A DNA stretch of 64,000 nt from positions 1,330,001-1,394,000 of the forward strand of contig CP000781.1 of NCBI GenBank assembly GCA_000017645.1, in the 5' to 3' direction. The notes beneath the pieces were generated by a model. It saw nothing but the letters and a program-made list of their open reading frames with translations. It was not told where the DNA came from and did no database searches. Origin of the DNA: Xanthobacter autotrophicus Py2. GTDB taxonomy: Bacteria; Pseudomonadota; Alphaproteobacteria; Rhizobiales; Xanthobacteraceae. Both the position numbers and the translations under genes were made by a program. Positions 48,137-56,981 of this stretch are shown piece after piece. Each line of letters begins with the position of its first letter. Positions within the stretch are counted from its first letter, which is position 1.

Positions 48137-48829
48137 ATGGCCCTTGAAGGTGCAGATGCAGGTGGACGGGGGCGGTCGCTGGTGGCGTCCGCCCTAGTCG
48201 TTGCCCTCGCGGCCGTGAGCGTGCTGGTTGCGCGGGCCGAGGGTGCGCCGGTGGACGTGGCTGTGTCGGAAGCGCCCCCGCCCGCCGCTATGCCAGCTGC
48301 GGAAGCGCCCCCCAATCCGCCTGCCCCCGCCGTTTCGGCATCGGCCTCCACCGCAGCGGCCCCGACACCCGGCCCCGCCGCCGATCCCTATGCCGGCCTG
48401 CCGAAGGTGGTGGCGCGGGCGGTGCAGGAACTGGAAGCGGAGTGCCGCGCCGCCGAGGGCAGGCCGAACTGGAAGCCCGGCACCCTCGCCGAGGTGGTCA
48501 ACGTCTCCCCCGACGGGCGGCCGGACTATCTGATCGATACCCACGCCATCGCCTGCGACGGTGGCTTCACCCCCTGGATCGGCTCGGACGGCTTCCGGCA
48601 CATCCTGTTCGTCTCCACCGGTCCCGGCCGCTGGGTCCGGGCCTTCGACCGCGGTGCGCGCGGCTTCGAGATCGAGAACAAGGGCCGCAAGGTGCCGCAG
48701 GTCATCGTCTTCTCCCATTCGGCCTACTGCACGCGGCCCAATCCCGAGCGCTACATGCGCTGCACCCAGGTCTATGAATGGCGCCGGGGCAAGCTCCGGA
48801 AAATCTCCGAGGACTGGTTCACCGACTGA
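48137..48829 (+). CDS. Exported protein of unknown function
   Basis: 230 aa. N-terminal signal or anchor segment (SLVASALVVALAAVSVLVARA), then a long Pro/Ala linker (residues 38-80), then a conserved-looking globular part: VVARAVQELEAECRAAEGRP, YLIDTHAIACDGGF, FVSTGPGRWVRAFDRGARGFEI, SHSAYCTRPNPERYMRCTQVYEWRRGKLRKI. Four cysteines could form two disulfides in the periplasm. I do not recognise the family. Monocistronic. Confidence 0.75.
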   Translation: MALEGADAGGRGRSLVASALVVALAAVSVLVARAEGAPVDVAVSEAPPPAAMPAAEAPPNPPAPAVSASASTAAAPTPGPAADPYAGLPKVVARAVQELEAECRAAEGRPNWKPGTLAEVVNVSPDGRPDYLIDTHAIACDGGFTPWIGSDGFRHILFVSTGPGRWVRAFDRGARGFEIENKGRKVPQVIVFSHSAYCTRPNPERYMRCTQVYEWRRGKLRKISEDWFTD

Positions 48830-48982
48830 AGTCCGCCCGAGATGGGCCCGTCGGAAAGGCGTGCGGCGGCGCTCCACTTTGCTTGCGTTGGTGCAATGGC
48901 GCGCGCCTGCCACTTCCACCATATTTGGAGCAACGCAGGCGGCGGCACCGAAAGGCGCCTCCGCCCCGCAAGGAGCTTCACC

Positions 48983-49846
48983 ATGACCGCCGCCCTCTCC
49001 CTCCCCACTGAAACCGCGCCTCACGACCTCGCCCTCGGCGCCGTGGCCCTGACGAGCCGCGATCCCGAGCGGCTGATCCCCTTCTATCGCGACGGCGTGG
49101 GCCTTGAGGTGCTCTCCACCGGCGAGACCACGGTGCTCGGCGCCGGCGGCCGCCCGCTGGTGGAGATCGCCCGCCGGCCGGACGCAGCCCGCGCCGGCGT
49201 CCGGGCGCCGGGGCTGTTCCACATGGCCATCCGAGTGCCCGACCGCTCCAGCCTCGCCGCGCGGCTCATGGCGCTCCACCACATGGGTTTGCGCATGGGC
49301 GCCTCCGACCATCTGGTGAGCGAGGCGCTGTACGTCGACGACCCGGACGGCAACGGCATCGAGATCTATCGCGACCGCCCCGCCGACGAATGGCCGCGCA
49401 GCCCGGACGGCACCATCGCCATGGCGACGCTGCCCCTCGACCTGAATGCCCTGTCTCGCGAGGCTCCGCCGGCCGCGCAACCCGCGCCCGCCGGCACCGA
49501 CATGGGGCATGTGCATCTCAAGGTGTCCGACCTCGAGGCGGCGCGGCGCTTCTGGGTGGATACGGTGGGCCTCACCATCATGGCGCGCTATCCCGGCGCC
49601 CTGTTCGTGAGCGCGGACGGCTACCACCATCATCTCGGCCTCAACACCTGGCAGTCCTCGGGCGCACCCGCGCCGGCGACCGGCACGGCGGGGCTCGACC
49701 ATTTCACCGTTCGGCTGCCGCAGGCTTCCATCGATGCCCTCGGCCAGCGCCTCGCGGCGGCGGGTGTCGCGTTCACGGCGCTTGAGGGCGGCGGCCTCAC
49801 CGCGCGCGATCCCTCCGGCAACACGGCGGTGTTCCGCCCGGCCTGA
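48983..49846 (+). CDS. Two-domain VOC (glyoxalase/dioxygenase-like) protein
   Basis: 287 aa from MTAALSLPTETAP (AGGAG upstream). Two vicinal-oxygen-chelate modules, ALGAVALTSRDPERLIPFYRDGVG and MGHVHLKVSDLEAARRFWVDTVG, resembling CatE-type catechol-2,3-dioxygenases (COG2514). Possible metal ligands are His in HMAIRVPD or GHVHLKVSD, the YHHHLGLNTW segment and Glu in GNGIEIYRDRP. The substrate is unknown. No aromatic degradation genes nearby. Confidence 0.82.
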   Translation: MTAALSLPTETAPHDLALGAVALTSRDPERLIPFYRDGVGLEVLSTGETTVLGAGGRPLVEIARRPDAARAGVRAPGLFHMAIRVPDRSSLAARLMALHHMGLRMGASDHLVSEALYVDDPDGNGIEIYRDRPADEWPRSPDGTIAMATLPLDLNALSREAPPAAQPAPAGTDMGHVHLKVSDLEAARRFWVDTVGLTIMARYPGALFVSADGYHHHLGLNTWQSSGAPAPATGTAGLDHFTVRLPQASIDALGQRLAAAGVAFTALEGGGLTARDPSGNTAVFRPA

Positions 49847-50018
49847 GGCGCGGGCTGCGCGGGCGCGACCCATCACGCCCGCTGATGGGTGCGTGCGCCA
49901 AAATCGATTTCCCCCGCGCCTCGGATGACGCTACAGCGGTCGCCTGCCGGGCCCGCTCCCACCGGAGCTGGACCCAAGCCCGCGCCGCAGGCGTGGATCC
50001 CATCAAGCGGGAGGAAAG

Positions 50019-50954
50019 ATGTCGCTGAGGCCTCCGCGCGCGTCGGGATTCGCCCTGTATGACGCGCCCTACCTGCTGCTCACCGTCACGGCGCTGCTGT
50101 GGGCCATCAATATCGTGATCGGGCGTGTCGTCGCCGGCCATGTGCCGCCGGTGACGCTGGCCTTCGTGCGCTGGACCGGGGCGACGCTCATCCTGTTGCC
50201 GTTCGCCCTCGGGCAGGTGCGGCGCGACCTGCCGCTCATCCGCCGCCATTTCTGGCTGCTGGTGCTGCTCGCGGCCACCGGCATCGCCTGTTACAACGCC
50301 ATGAGTTATTATGGCTTGCAATATACCCAGGCCCTCAATGGCCTGCTGGTGCAGTCCACCGCGCCGCTGCTGGTGGCCCTGTGGACCTTCTTCATCTTCC
50401 GCGAGCGGCTAAGCCTTGGCCAGATGGCCGGTATCGTCACCTCGCTCGTCGGCGTGCTGGTGATCATCAGCCACGGCAGCCTCGATACCTTCCTGCATCT
50501 GAAGCCCAACATCGGCGACGTGTGGATCATCTGCGCGCTGGTCATCTATGCCTTCTACGCCGCCATCCTGCGCAAGCGGCCGGGGCTGGGGCCGCTCTCC
50601 TTCCTTGTCTCGATCATGGCGCTGGGCTCGGTGCTGCTGGCACCGTTCGCGCTGTGGGAAGCGGCGCAGGGGCGCATCCTGCATTTCGACCACATGACGC
50701 TGGGGGTGTTGGCCTATGTGATGATTGGGCCGTCCATCGTCGCCTACCTGTTCTTCAACCGGGGGGTGGAACTGGTGGGGGCCAACGCCGCCGCGCCGTT
50801 CCTGCACCTGATGCCGGTGTTCGGCACCGCGCTCGCCATCATCTTCCTGGGTGAGACCATCGCCTGGTACCATATCGCGGGCTATGCGCTGGTCATCACC
50901 GGCATTGCCCTGGCGACGCTGGCCGCCCGCGCCAAGCGCCGGCCCCCGGCCTGA
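50019..50954 (+). CDS. EamA/DMT-family transporter
   Basis: 311 aa, ten membrane helices in two EamA repeats: YLLLTVTALLWAINIVIGRV starts the first, and the second begins at GDVWIICALVIYAFYAAIL. Likely an exporter of amino acids or other metabolites. GGGAGGAAAG upstream. No linked biosynthetic gene suggests a substrate. Confidence 0.9.
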   Translation: MSLRPPRASGFALYDAPYLLLTVTALLWAINIVIGRVVAGHVPPVTLAFVRWTGATLILLPFALGQVRRDLPLIRRHFWLLVLLAATGIACYNAMSYYGLQYTQALNGLLVQSTAPLLVALWTFFIFRERLSLGQMAGIVTSLVGVLVIISHGSLDTFLHLKPNIGDVWIICALVIYAFYAAILRKRPGLGPLSFLVSIMALGSVLLAPFALWEAAQGRILHFDHMTLGVLAYVMIGPSIVAYLFFNRGVELVGANAAAPFLHLMPVFGTALAIIFLGETIAWYHIAGYALVITGIALATLAARAKRRPPA

Positions 50955-50985
50955 AGGGCCGTGCCGTCACGCCTGCGTGAAACCG

Positions 50986-51002
50986 CTAAATTTGATATTT
51001 AG
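50986..51002. promoter_or_regulatory. Palindrome upstream of the GlcG/HbpS-like gene
   Basis: CTAAAT-TTGAT-ATTTAG, a perfect 6-bp dyad, AT-rich in a GC-rich setting, 61 bp before the start. Consistent with a LysR- or MarR-type operator; no regulator gene is adjacent. Confidence 0.55.
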
Positions 51003-51062
51003 GGGTTACGCCTCCTCTGCTAGGAGCGGTCCTGCCGGGTGAGCCGGCAGGAGGTGATGACC

Positions 51063-51605
51063 ATGAGCAAGGGGATTTCCACCAGGGGTATTGGCGCGCG
51101 CCTGCCGGGCGCGCTGCTGGCGCTGATCTTGGCGGGGCTGGCCGCGCCGGCAGCAGCGCAGGTGCGCGGGTCCGGCTGGGAACTGCCGCTGGCGCTCGCC
51201 AACGAAGCCGCGCTGGAGGCGGTGCGCGCCTGCTCCGAGAAGGGCTGGCCGGTTTCCGTGGCGGTGGTGGACGTGTCCGGCGAGACCCGGGTGCTGGTGA
51301 AGGGCGACCATTCCACCACCCACACCCGCACCTCCAGCTTCCGCAAGGCCTATACGGTCGCGACCCTTGGGCCGGTGTTCGGCTTCGATACCCTCTCGGC
51401 CTTCGTGGAGAAGACCCGCGGCGGGCCCAGCACCCAGGCCCTCGCCTCCCTGCCGGATATCCTGCTGCTGGCCGGCGGCGTCGGCGTGAAGGCGAAGGGG
51501 GAGATCGTGGCCGCCATCGGCGTCGGCGGAGCACCGGGCGGGGAGAAGGACGAGGCCTGCGCCGCCGCCGGCCTGGCCAAGATCGCCGACCGCCTGCCGC
51601 ATTGA
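51063..51605 (+). CDS. Exported GlcG/HbpS-family protein
   Basis: 180 aa from MSKGISTRGIGARLP; GGAGG 8 nt upstream favours this ATG over 51057. Signal peptide with core ALLALILAGLAAPAAA and cleavage at AAA-Q. The mature domain (LANEAALEAVRACSEKGWPVSVAVVD ... TRTSSFRKAYTVATLG ... LLLAGGVGVKAKGEIVAAIGVGG) is the GlcG/HbpS fold; some members bind haem or cobalamin, others have no known ligand. Periplasmic. Confidence 0.85.
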   Translation: MSKGISTRGIGARLPGALLALILAGLAAPAAAQVRGSGWELPLALANEAALEAVRACSEKGWPVSVAVVDVSGETRVLVKGDHSTTHTRTSSFRKAYTVATLGPVFGFDTLSAFVEKTRGGPSTQALASLPDILLLAGGVGVKAKGEIVAAIGVGGAPGGEKDEACAAAGLAKIADRLPH

Positions 51606-51668
51606 GGCAAGAGCGGGCCGGCGAGCGGGCGGACCCGGCTTTCGACCGGCGCTGAACGCATAACGCAG

Positions 51669-51699
51669 AAAAGCAGACGGCCGCCCGAGGGGCGACCGT
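51669..51699 (-). terminator. Terminator of serA
   Basis: On the minus strand: ACGGTCGCCC-CTC-GGGCGGCCGT (10-bp stem with one G-U pair), then CTGCTTTTC, 26 bp after the serA stop. Confidence 0.75.
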
Positions 51700-51724
51700 T
51701 GCAGATCGTCAGAGCACCAACGCC

Positions 51725-53311
51725 TCAGAACGCCAGCGCCTTGGCCGCCTTCACCTGCGGCAGCGCCTGCACCTTGCCGAGCACGTCGGCCGGCACGGTG
51801 CCATCCACCGCCACCAGCGCGATGGCGTCGCCGCCCAGATGGTCGCGGCCGAGGGCGAAGGTTGCGATGTTCAGGCCCGCATCACCCAGCAGGCCGGCGA
51901 AGCGGCCGATGAAGCCGGGCTTGTCCTCGTTGGTGACATAGATCATGGAGGGCGCGAACTCGGCGTCCACATTGATGCCCTTGATGTTCACGATGCGCGG
52001 GCGGCCATCCGCGAACACGGTGCCGGATATCGCGCGCTCATACGTGTCGGTCACCACCGTGATGCTGATGAGGCTGTCATAGTCGCCGGTGGCGGCGCGG
52101 GTGGTCTCCTCGATGACGATGCCGCGTTCCTTGGCGACGGTGGGGGCGGACACGACATTGACCTCTGAGAGCATCGGGCGCAGCAGCCCTGCCACCGCGG
52201 CCGAGGTCAGCGCCTTCACCTTCTGGTCCGCCACCGCGCCTTCGTAGACGATGTGCACAGTCTTGATGTCGGTGTCGGTGAGCTGGCCGGCGAACGAGCC
52301 GAGCTTCTCAGCGAGCGCGATGAAAGGCTTCAGCTTCGGCGCTTCCTCGGCGGTGATGGAGGTGAAGTTCACCGCGTTGGTGATGGCGCCGGTGAGGAGA
52401 TAGTCGCTCATCTGCTCGGCGACCTGGAGGGCGACATTCTCCTGCGCCTCGTTGGTGGCGGCGCCGAGGTGCGGCGTGCACACCACGTTGGGATGACCGA
52501 ACAGCGGGTTCTGCTCCGCCGGCTCCACCGCGAACACGTCGAAGGCGGCGCCCGCCACATGCTTGCTGTCGAGGGCGGCGCGCAGGGCGGCTTCGTCCAC
52601 CAGGCCGCCGCGGGCGCAGTTGATGATGCGCACGCCCTTCTTCGTCCTGGCGATATTCTCGGCCGAGAGGATGTTCTTGGTCTTCTCGGTCAAGGGCGTG
52701 TGCAGGGTGATGAAGTCGGCGCGGGCGAGCAGGTCGTCCAGCTCCACCTTCTCCACGCCGAGATCCAGCGCCCGCTCCACCGAGAGGAAGGGATCGAAGG
52801 CGATCACCTTCATCTTCAGGCCCACGCCGCGCTCGGCCACGATGGAGCCGATGTTGCCGCAGCCGATGATGCCCAGCGTCTTGGCGGTGACCTCGACGCC
52901 CATGAAGCGGTTCTTCTCCCACTTGCCGGCCTGGGTGGAGGCATCCGCCGCCGGGATCTCGCGGGCCAGCGCGAACATCATGGCGATGGCATGCTCGGCG
53001 GTGGTGATGGAATTGCCGAACGGCGTGTTCATCACGATCACGCCCTTGGCGGTCGCCGCCGGCAGGTCGACATTGTCAACGCCGATGCCGGCGCGGCCGA
53101 TGACCTTCAGGCGGCCGGCCTTCTGAAGGATCTTCGGGGTGACCTTGGTGGCCGAGCGGATGGCGAGGCCGTCATAATTGCCGATGATCTCGGCCAGCTT
53201 GTCCTTGTCCTTGCCGAGGTCGGGCTGGAAATCCACCTCGATGCCGCGATCCTTGAAGATCTGCACGGCGGCGGGGGAGAGCTTGTCGGAAATGAGAACA
53301 CGGGGTGCCAT
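51725..53311 (-). CDS. serA: D-3-phosphoglycerate dehydrogenase
   Basis: First step of serine synthesis. 528 aa, the long form: substrate/NAD domains with GIIGCGNIGSIVAERGVGLKM (Rossmann), NCARGGLVDEAALRAALDS and CTPHLGAATNEAQENVA (catalytic His), an intervening domain, and a C-terminal ACT domain (YVTNEDKPGFIGRFAGLLGD) for serine feedback. It lies 432 bp after serC on the same strand; that spacer is packed with repeats, so serA may be transcribed with serC or from its own promoter. Confidence 0.97.
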   Translation of the reverse strand: MAPRVLISDKLSPAAVQIFKDRGIEVDFQPDLGKDKDKLAEIIGNYDGLAIRSATKVTPKILQKAGRLKVIGRAGIGVDNVDLPAATAKGVIVMNTPFGNSITTAEHAIAMMFALAREIPAADASTQAGKWEKNRFMGVEVTAKTLGIIGCGNIGSIVAERGVGLKMKVIAFDPFLSVERALDLGVEKVELDDLLARADFITLHTPLTEKTKNILSAENIARTKKGVRIINCARGGLVDEAALRAALDSKHVAGAAFDVFAVEPAEQNPLFGHPNVVCTPHLGAATNEAQENVALQVAEQMSDYLLTGAITNAVNFTSITAEEAPKLKPFIALAEKLGSFAGQLTDTDIKTVHIVYEGAVADQKVKALTSAAVAGLLRPMLSEVNVVSAPTVAKERGIVIEETTRAATGDYDSLISITVVTDTYERAISGTVFADGRPRIVNIKGINVDAEFAPSMIYVTNEDKPGFIGRFAGLLGDAGLNIATFALGRDHLGGDAIALVAVDGTVPADVLGKVQALPQVKAAKALAF

Positions 53312-53355
53312 GGTGGGCTCCGGAAATTGCGCGGATAAGCCGTGCCGCTCTGGCT

Positions 53356-53467
53356 GCCGTCATGGCCGGGCTTGACCCGGCCATCCACGCGTGGAGGCCG
53401 GGAGTAGCTTTCGGCCGCGTGCACGGGCGGCTCGGCGTGGATGCCCGGGACAAGCCCGGGCATGACG
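53356..53467. repeat. Family A composite palindromic element, copy 3
   Basis: Left arm GCCGTCATGGCCGGGCTTGA... (53356-53391), right arm GCCCGGGACAAGCCCGGGC within 53435-53467; inverted, total 112 bp. The clearest copy in the window; lies between serC and serA. Confidence 0.88.
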
Positions 53468-53532
53468 ATCGCTATGGGGGGCCGGTGACCCAGGCTGGGG
53501 GCGCGCTGCCCCGCGGCTCCTGCCGGTGAAAG

Positions 53533-53567
53533 CCCTCTCCCGCTTGCGGGGGAGGGTTGGGAGGGGG
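53533..53567. repeat. Family B palindromic repeat between serC and serA
   Basis: CCCTCTCCCGCTTGCGGGGG... followed by TTGGGAGGGGG; reference intergenic copy for the family and nearly identical to the copy inside the helicase gene at 37328. Confidence 0.85.
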
Positions 53568-53743
53568 CAGGCGGGCGTGCTGCGGAAGGCGCTTCAGGAT
53601 AGGCGAGGGCGGAAGGCCCCCACCCCAACCCTCCCCCGCGCGAAGCCGGATGCTTTCGGTTTCGGCTGCCGGGAACCAAACTCGGCAACAGCCGAGTTTG
53701 AGCAGGGGAGGGGGCAGGGCAGTTCAGTCACCCCGCCCAGACC

Positions 53744-54919
53744 TCACGCAGCCTTGGGTAGAGCGGCCTTGGCTTCGGTGAAGGCCCAGTCGAGCCAGTG
53801 CGTCAGGGCTTCCACGTCGGCCCGTTCCACGGTGGCGCCGCACCAGATGCGCAGGCCGGGAGGGGCGTCGCGATAGGCGCCGATGTCGTAGGCGATGCCG
53901 CCCTTCTCAAGGCCGGAGGCGATGGCCTTGGCGAAGGCCGCCTGGGCGTCGGCGGGCAGCGAGGTCACGTCCGCATCCACCACCTTCAGGCACACCGAAG
54001 TGTTGGAGCGCGTCACCGGATCGGTGGCCAGGAAGTCCACCCACGGCGTGTTGTGCACCCACTGGGCGATGGCCTCGAAGTTGCGGTTGGAGCGCTCCTG
54101 CAGGGCGCTAAGCCCGCCCACATTCTTCGCCCACTTCAGCGCGTCGAGATAATCTTCCACGCAAAGCATGGAGGGCGTGTTGATGGTTTCGCCCTCGAAG
54201 ATGCCTTCGATGAGCTTGCCGCCCTTGGTCATGCGGAAGATCTTGGGCAGCGGCCACGCCGGCTTGTAGGTCTCGAGCCGCTCCACCGCGCGGGGGGAGA
54301 GGATGAGGATGCCGTGCGCGCCCTCGCCGCCGAGCACCTTCTGCCAGGAGAAGGTGACCACGTCGAGCTTGGCGAAATCCAGCTTCTGCGCGAACGCTGC
54401 CGAGGTGGCGTCGCAGATGGTGAGGCCGGTGCGGTCGGCCGGGATCCACTCCGCGTCCGGCACCATGACGCCGGAGGTGGTGCCGTTCCAGGTGAAGACC
54501 ACGTCGTGGGAGAAATCCACCTGCGTGAGGTCCGGCAGCGCGCCATAGGGGGCGGTCAGCGCGCGGGCATCGGTCAGCTTGAGCTGCTTGACCACGTCCG
54601 TCACCCAGCCTTCGCCGAAGCTTTCCCAGGCCAGCATGTCCACCGGGCGGGCGCCCAGCATGGACCACAGCACCATCTCCACGGCGCCGGTATCGGAAGC
54701 GGGAACGATGCCGATCTTGTAGTCGGCGGGCACTTCCAACACGTCGCGGGTGAGGTCGATGGCCTCTTTCAGCTTGGCCTTGCCGACCTTGGCGCGGTGC
54801 GAGCGGCCCAGCGGCGCGTCCGAGAGCGCTTCCAGCGTCCAGCCGGGACGCTTGGCACAGGGGCCGGACGAAAAGTTAGGGTTCTCCGGACGAGTGGTCG
54901 GAGCAGGATTCATCGTCAT
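53744..54919 (-). CDS. serC: Phosphoserine aminotransferase
   Basis: PLP enzyme making phosphoserine from phosphohydroxypyruvate. 391 aa from [27 protein letters not shown] (in two parts: [11 protein letters not shown], then [16 protein letters not shown]), the alphaproteobacterial type. [14 protein letters not shown] holds the PLP lysine. ATG 54919 has AAGGA 8 nt upstream; the ATG at 54928 overlaps that site. The leader upstream folds as expected for the serC RNA motif. Confidence 0.95.
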   Translation of the reverse strand: MTMNPAPTTRPENPNFSSGPCAKRPGWTLEALSDAPLGRSHRAKVGKAKLKEAIDLTRDVLEVPADYKIGIVPASDTGAVEMVLWSMLGARPVDMLAWESFGEGWVTDVVKQLKLTDARALTAPYGALPDLTQVDFSHDVVFTWNGTTSGVMVPDAEWIPADRTGLTICDATSAAFAQKLDFAKLDVVTFSWQKVLGGEGAHGILILSPRAVERLETYKPAWPLPKIFRMTKGGKLIEGIFEGETINTPSMLCVEDYLDALKWAKNVGGLSALQERSNRNFEAIAQWVHNTPWVDFLATDPVTRSNTSVCLKVVDADVTSLPADAQAAFAKAIASGLEKGGIAYDIGAYRDAPPGLRIWCGATVERADVEALTHWLDWAFTEAKAALPKAA

Positions 54920-54924
54920 GTGGT

Positions 54925-54975
54925 CCATCCTTACAGATGGGCGCCTCCCGTTGGGGGGAGGTGTCCCACGGATGG
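54925..54975 (-). ncRNA. Candidate serC leader RNA
   Basis: On the minus strand CCATCC (54975) pairs with GGATGG (54930), enclosing GGG...CCTCCC-loop-GGGAGG...CCC. The outer closing stem covers the AAGGA ribosome site of serC, as described for the alphaproteobacterial serC leader motif. TTGACG (55004-54999) and a weak GTAACC (54981-54976), 17 bp apart, would start transcription right at the leader. Assigned from structure and position, not from a covariance search. Confidence 0.65.
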
Positions 54976-55045
54976 GGTTACGCCCGAGGGGGCGGGGGCG
55001 TCAAGGGCGGGATAGCGGCTGATGCCGAATGGTTGGTCGCAAAGC

Positions 55046-55885
55046 CTAAGCGGAAGGCAGTTGGCTCTGGATGCCGGCCGCCTTCACCCGCACCCCCACG
55101 AAGGCGGCGATGAAGACCGCCGTCATCAGCAGCACGATGGTGGGAGCCGGCGCCGAGTCGAGGAAGAAGGAGAGGTAGACGCCGCAGAGCGCGCACCCGA
55201 CCGCCACCAGCACCGCCACCACCAGCATGACGCCGAAGCGGCGTGTCACCAGAAACGCGATGGCCCCCGGCGCGATCAAAAGCGACACGGCGAGGATGAT
55301 GCCCACGGCCTTCAGTGCCGCGACGATGGTCAGCGACAGCATCACCAAGAGCCCGTAATGCAGCAGCCCGACGCGCAGGCCGACCGCCTTCGCCTGCGCG
55401 GGATCGAACGCGTTCAGCAGCAGGTCGCGCCATTTGGCCAGCAGCGCCACCGTCACCAGGCCGCAGATGAGCGCGCTTTCAGTGATGTCGCCCCAGGTCA
55501 CGCCCAGCATGTCGCCGAACAATATGTGGTCGAGATGCACGTCCGACTGGATCTTGGTGTAGAGCACCAGTCCCAGCCCGAACATGCCGGAGAAGACCAC
55601 GCCCATCACGGTGTCTTCCTTGATGCGGCTGTTGGCTTTCAGGTACCCGGTGCCGAGCGCGCACACCATGCCGGCCACGAAGGCGCCGAAGGCGAGCGGC
55701 AGGCCGGCCATATAGGCCAGCACCACGCCGGGCAGCACCGCGTGGGAGACGGCATCGCCCATCAGCGACCAGCCCTTCAGCACCAGGAAGCAGGACAGCA
55801 GCGCCATGGGCACCGCCACCAGCGCCGAGATCACCAGTGCGCTCTGCATGAAATCGAACTGGAACGGGGCGAGCAGGGTGTCCAT
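55046..55885 (-). CDS. sitD: Mn/Fe ABC importer permease, second subunit
   Basis: 279 aa ABC-3 family permease with eight or so membrane helices; KGWSLMGDAVSHAVLPGVVLAYMAG and SRIKEDTVMGVVFSGMFGLG are family signatures. Start ATG at 55885 overlaps the stop of the other permease by one base (TGATG), so translation is coupled. Two permease subunits plus ATPase and binding protein are typical for SitABCD/TroABCD; Znu systems have only one. Metal specificity (Mn versus Fe or Zn) is inferred. Confidence 0.88.
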   Translation of the reverse strand: MDTLLAPFQFDFMQSALVISALVAVPMALLSCFLVLKGWSLMGDAVSHAVLPGVVLAYMAGLPLAFGAFVAGMVCALGTGYLKANSRIKEDTVMGVVFSGMFGLGLVLYTKIQSDVHLDHILFGDMLGVTWGDITESALICGLVTVALLAKWRDLLLNAFDPAQAKAVGLRVGLLHYGLLVMLSLTIVAALKAVGIILAVSLLIAPGAIAFLVTRRFGVMLVVAVLVAVGCALCGVYLSFFLDSAPAPTIVLLMTAVFIAAFVGVRVKAAGIQSQLPSA

Positions 55886-56769
55886 CACAGCCCGCCCTCC
55901 CTCAAGGCCAGCGCCGCCTGCCGCCGCGCCGCCAAAAGCCCGTGCTTGGGTGCGAACACGAAGGCGGTGAGGAAGATGAGGGTCTGGAGCACGACGATGA
56001 TGCCGCCTGTCGCCCCATCCACGAAATAGGAGAGATAGGCGCCGACGAAGCTCGTGCCCGCGCCGATGGCGACAGACAAGGCGATGAGGCGAGGGAAGCG
56101 GTCGGTGAGCAGGTAAGCGGTGGCCCCCGGCGTCACCACCATGGCGATGACGAGGAAGGCCCCCACCGTCTGCAGCGCCGCCACCGTGCAGGCGGAGAGA
56201 AGCGTGAAGAACATGATCTTCAGGAAGGTGGGGTTGAGGCCGATGGAGCGGGCGTGGCTCTCGTCGAAGAAGGTCACCATCAGGTCCTTCCAGAACACCA
56301 GCAGCAGCGCCAGCGAGACGAAGCCGATGAGCGCCAGCTGCAGCGTGTCGGACGGCGAGACGGCGAGGATGTTGCCGAGCACGATGGTCTGCACGTTTAC
56401 TGAAGTCGGCGACAGGGAGACCATGAACAGGCCGAGGCCGAAGAAGGAGGTGAAGATGAGGCCGATGACGGCATCTTCCTTCAGCTTGGTGCGCTCCTGC
56501 AAAAACAGCATGGCGCCCGCCGCCAGCGCGCCGGAGAAGAAGGCGCCCAGCGAGAACGGCAGGCCCAGCATGTAGGCCCCCGCCACCCCCGGCACGATGG
56601 CATGGGACAGGGCATCGCCGATGAGCGACCAGCCCTTCAGCATGAGGAAGGCGGACAGGAACGCGCACACCGCCCCCACCAGCGCGCTCACCCACATGGC
56701 GTTGACCATGTAGGAATAGCCGAAGGGCTCGATGAGGAGGGCGAGGATCGGAGACAGGGAGGCGGCCAT
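55885..56769 (-). CDS. sitC: Mn/Fe ABC importer permease, first subunit
   Basis: 294 aa ABC-3 permease. LMLKGWSLIGDALSHAIVPGVAGAYMLG and ERTKLKEDAVIGLIFTSFFGLG parallel the second subunit, showing an ancient duplication. A 212-bp gap containing a family A composite element separates it from the ATPase gene, while the other sit genes overlap. Confidence 0.88.
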   Translation of the reverse strand: MAASLSPILALLIEPFGYSYMVNAMWVSALVGAVCAFLSAFLMLKGWSLIGDALSHAIVPGVAGAYMLGLPFSLGAFFSGALAAGAMLFLQERTKLKEDAVIGLIFTSFFGLGLFMVSLSPTSVNVQTIVLGNILAVSPSDTLQLALIGFVSLALLLVFWKDLMVTFFDESHARSIGLNPTFLKIMFFTLLSACTVAALQTVGAFLVIAMVVTPGATAYLLTDRFPRLIALSVAIGAGTSFVGAYLSYFVDGATGGIIVVLQTLIFLTAFVFAPKHGLLAARRQAALALREGGL

Positions 56770-56839
56770 GGCTCAGGCCTCTCCCGATGTGAGCCGTCCG
56801 GCTGCGTGCCGTTCAGCGCCGGCCTTGCCCAACCCGCAC

Positions 56840-56950
56840 GCCGTCATGGCCGGGCTTGACCCGGCCATCCAGGCCGAGCCGCTGGCGCGGTGATCGCAGA
56901 TCCCATCCCGGCCGGTCCGCGTGGATGCCCGGCACAAGGCCGGGCATGAC
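56840..56950. repeat. Family A composite palindromic element, copy 4, inside the sit operon
   Basis: Left arm GCCGTCATGGCCGGGCTTGA... (56840-56871) and right arm GCCCGGCACAAGGCCGGGC in 56918-56950; inverted, 111 bp. It lies between the ATPase and permease genes of a single operon, where it could stop or protect part of the transcript. Confidence 0.87.
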
Positions 56951-56981
56951 GGAGCGTGCGGGCCATAATGTGCGCAGCGCA

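Larger units (their letters stand above)
53312..53743. other. 432-bp serC-serA spacer, mostly dispersed repeats
   Basis: Holds a family A composite (53356-53467), a clear family B hairpin (53533-53567), and GC-rich tracts at 53618-53645 and 53704-53719 that look like diverged family B halves in the opposite orientation. No ORF or RNA gene. Confidence 0.7.
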
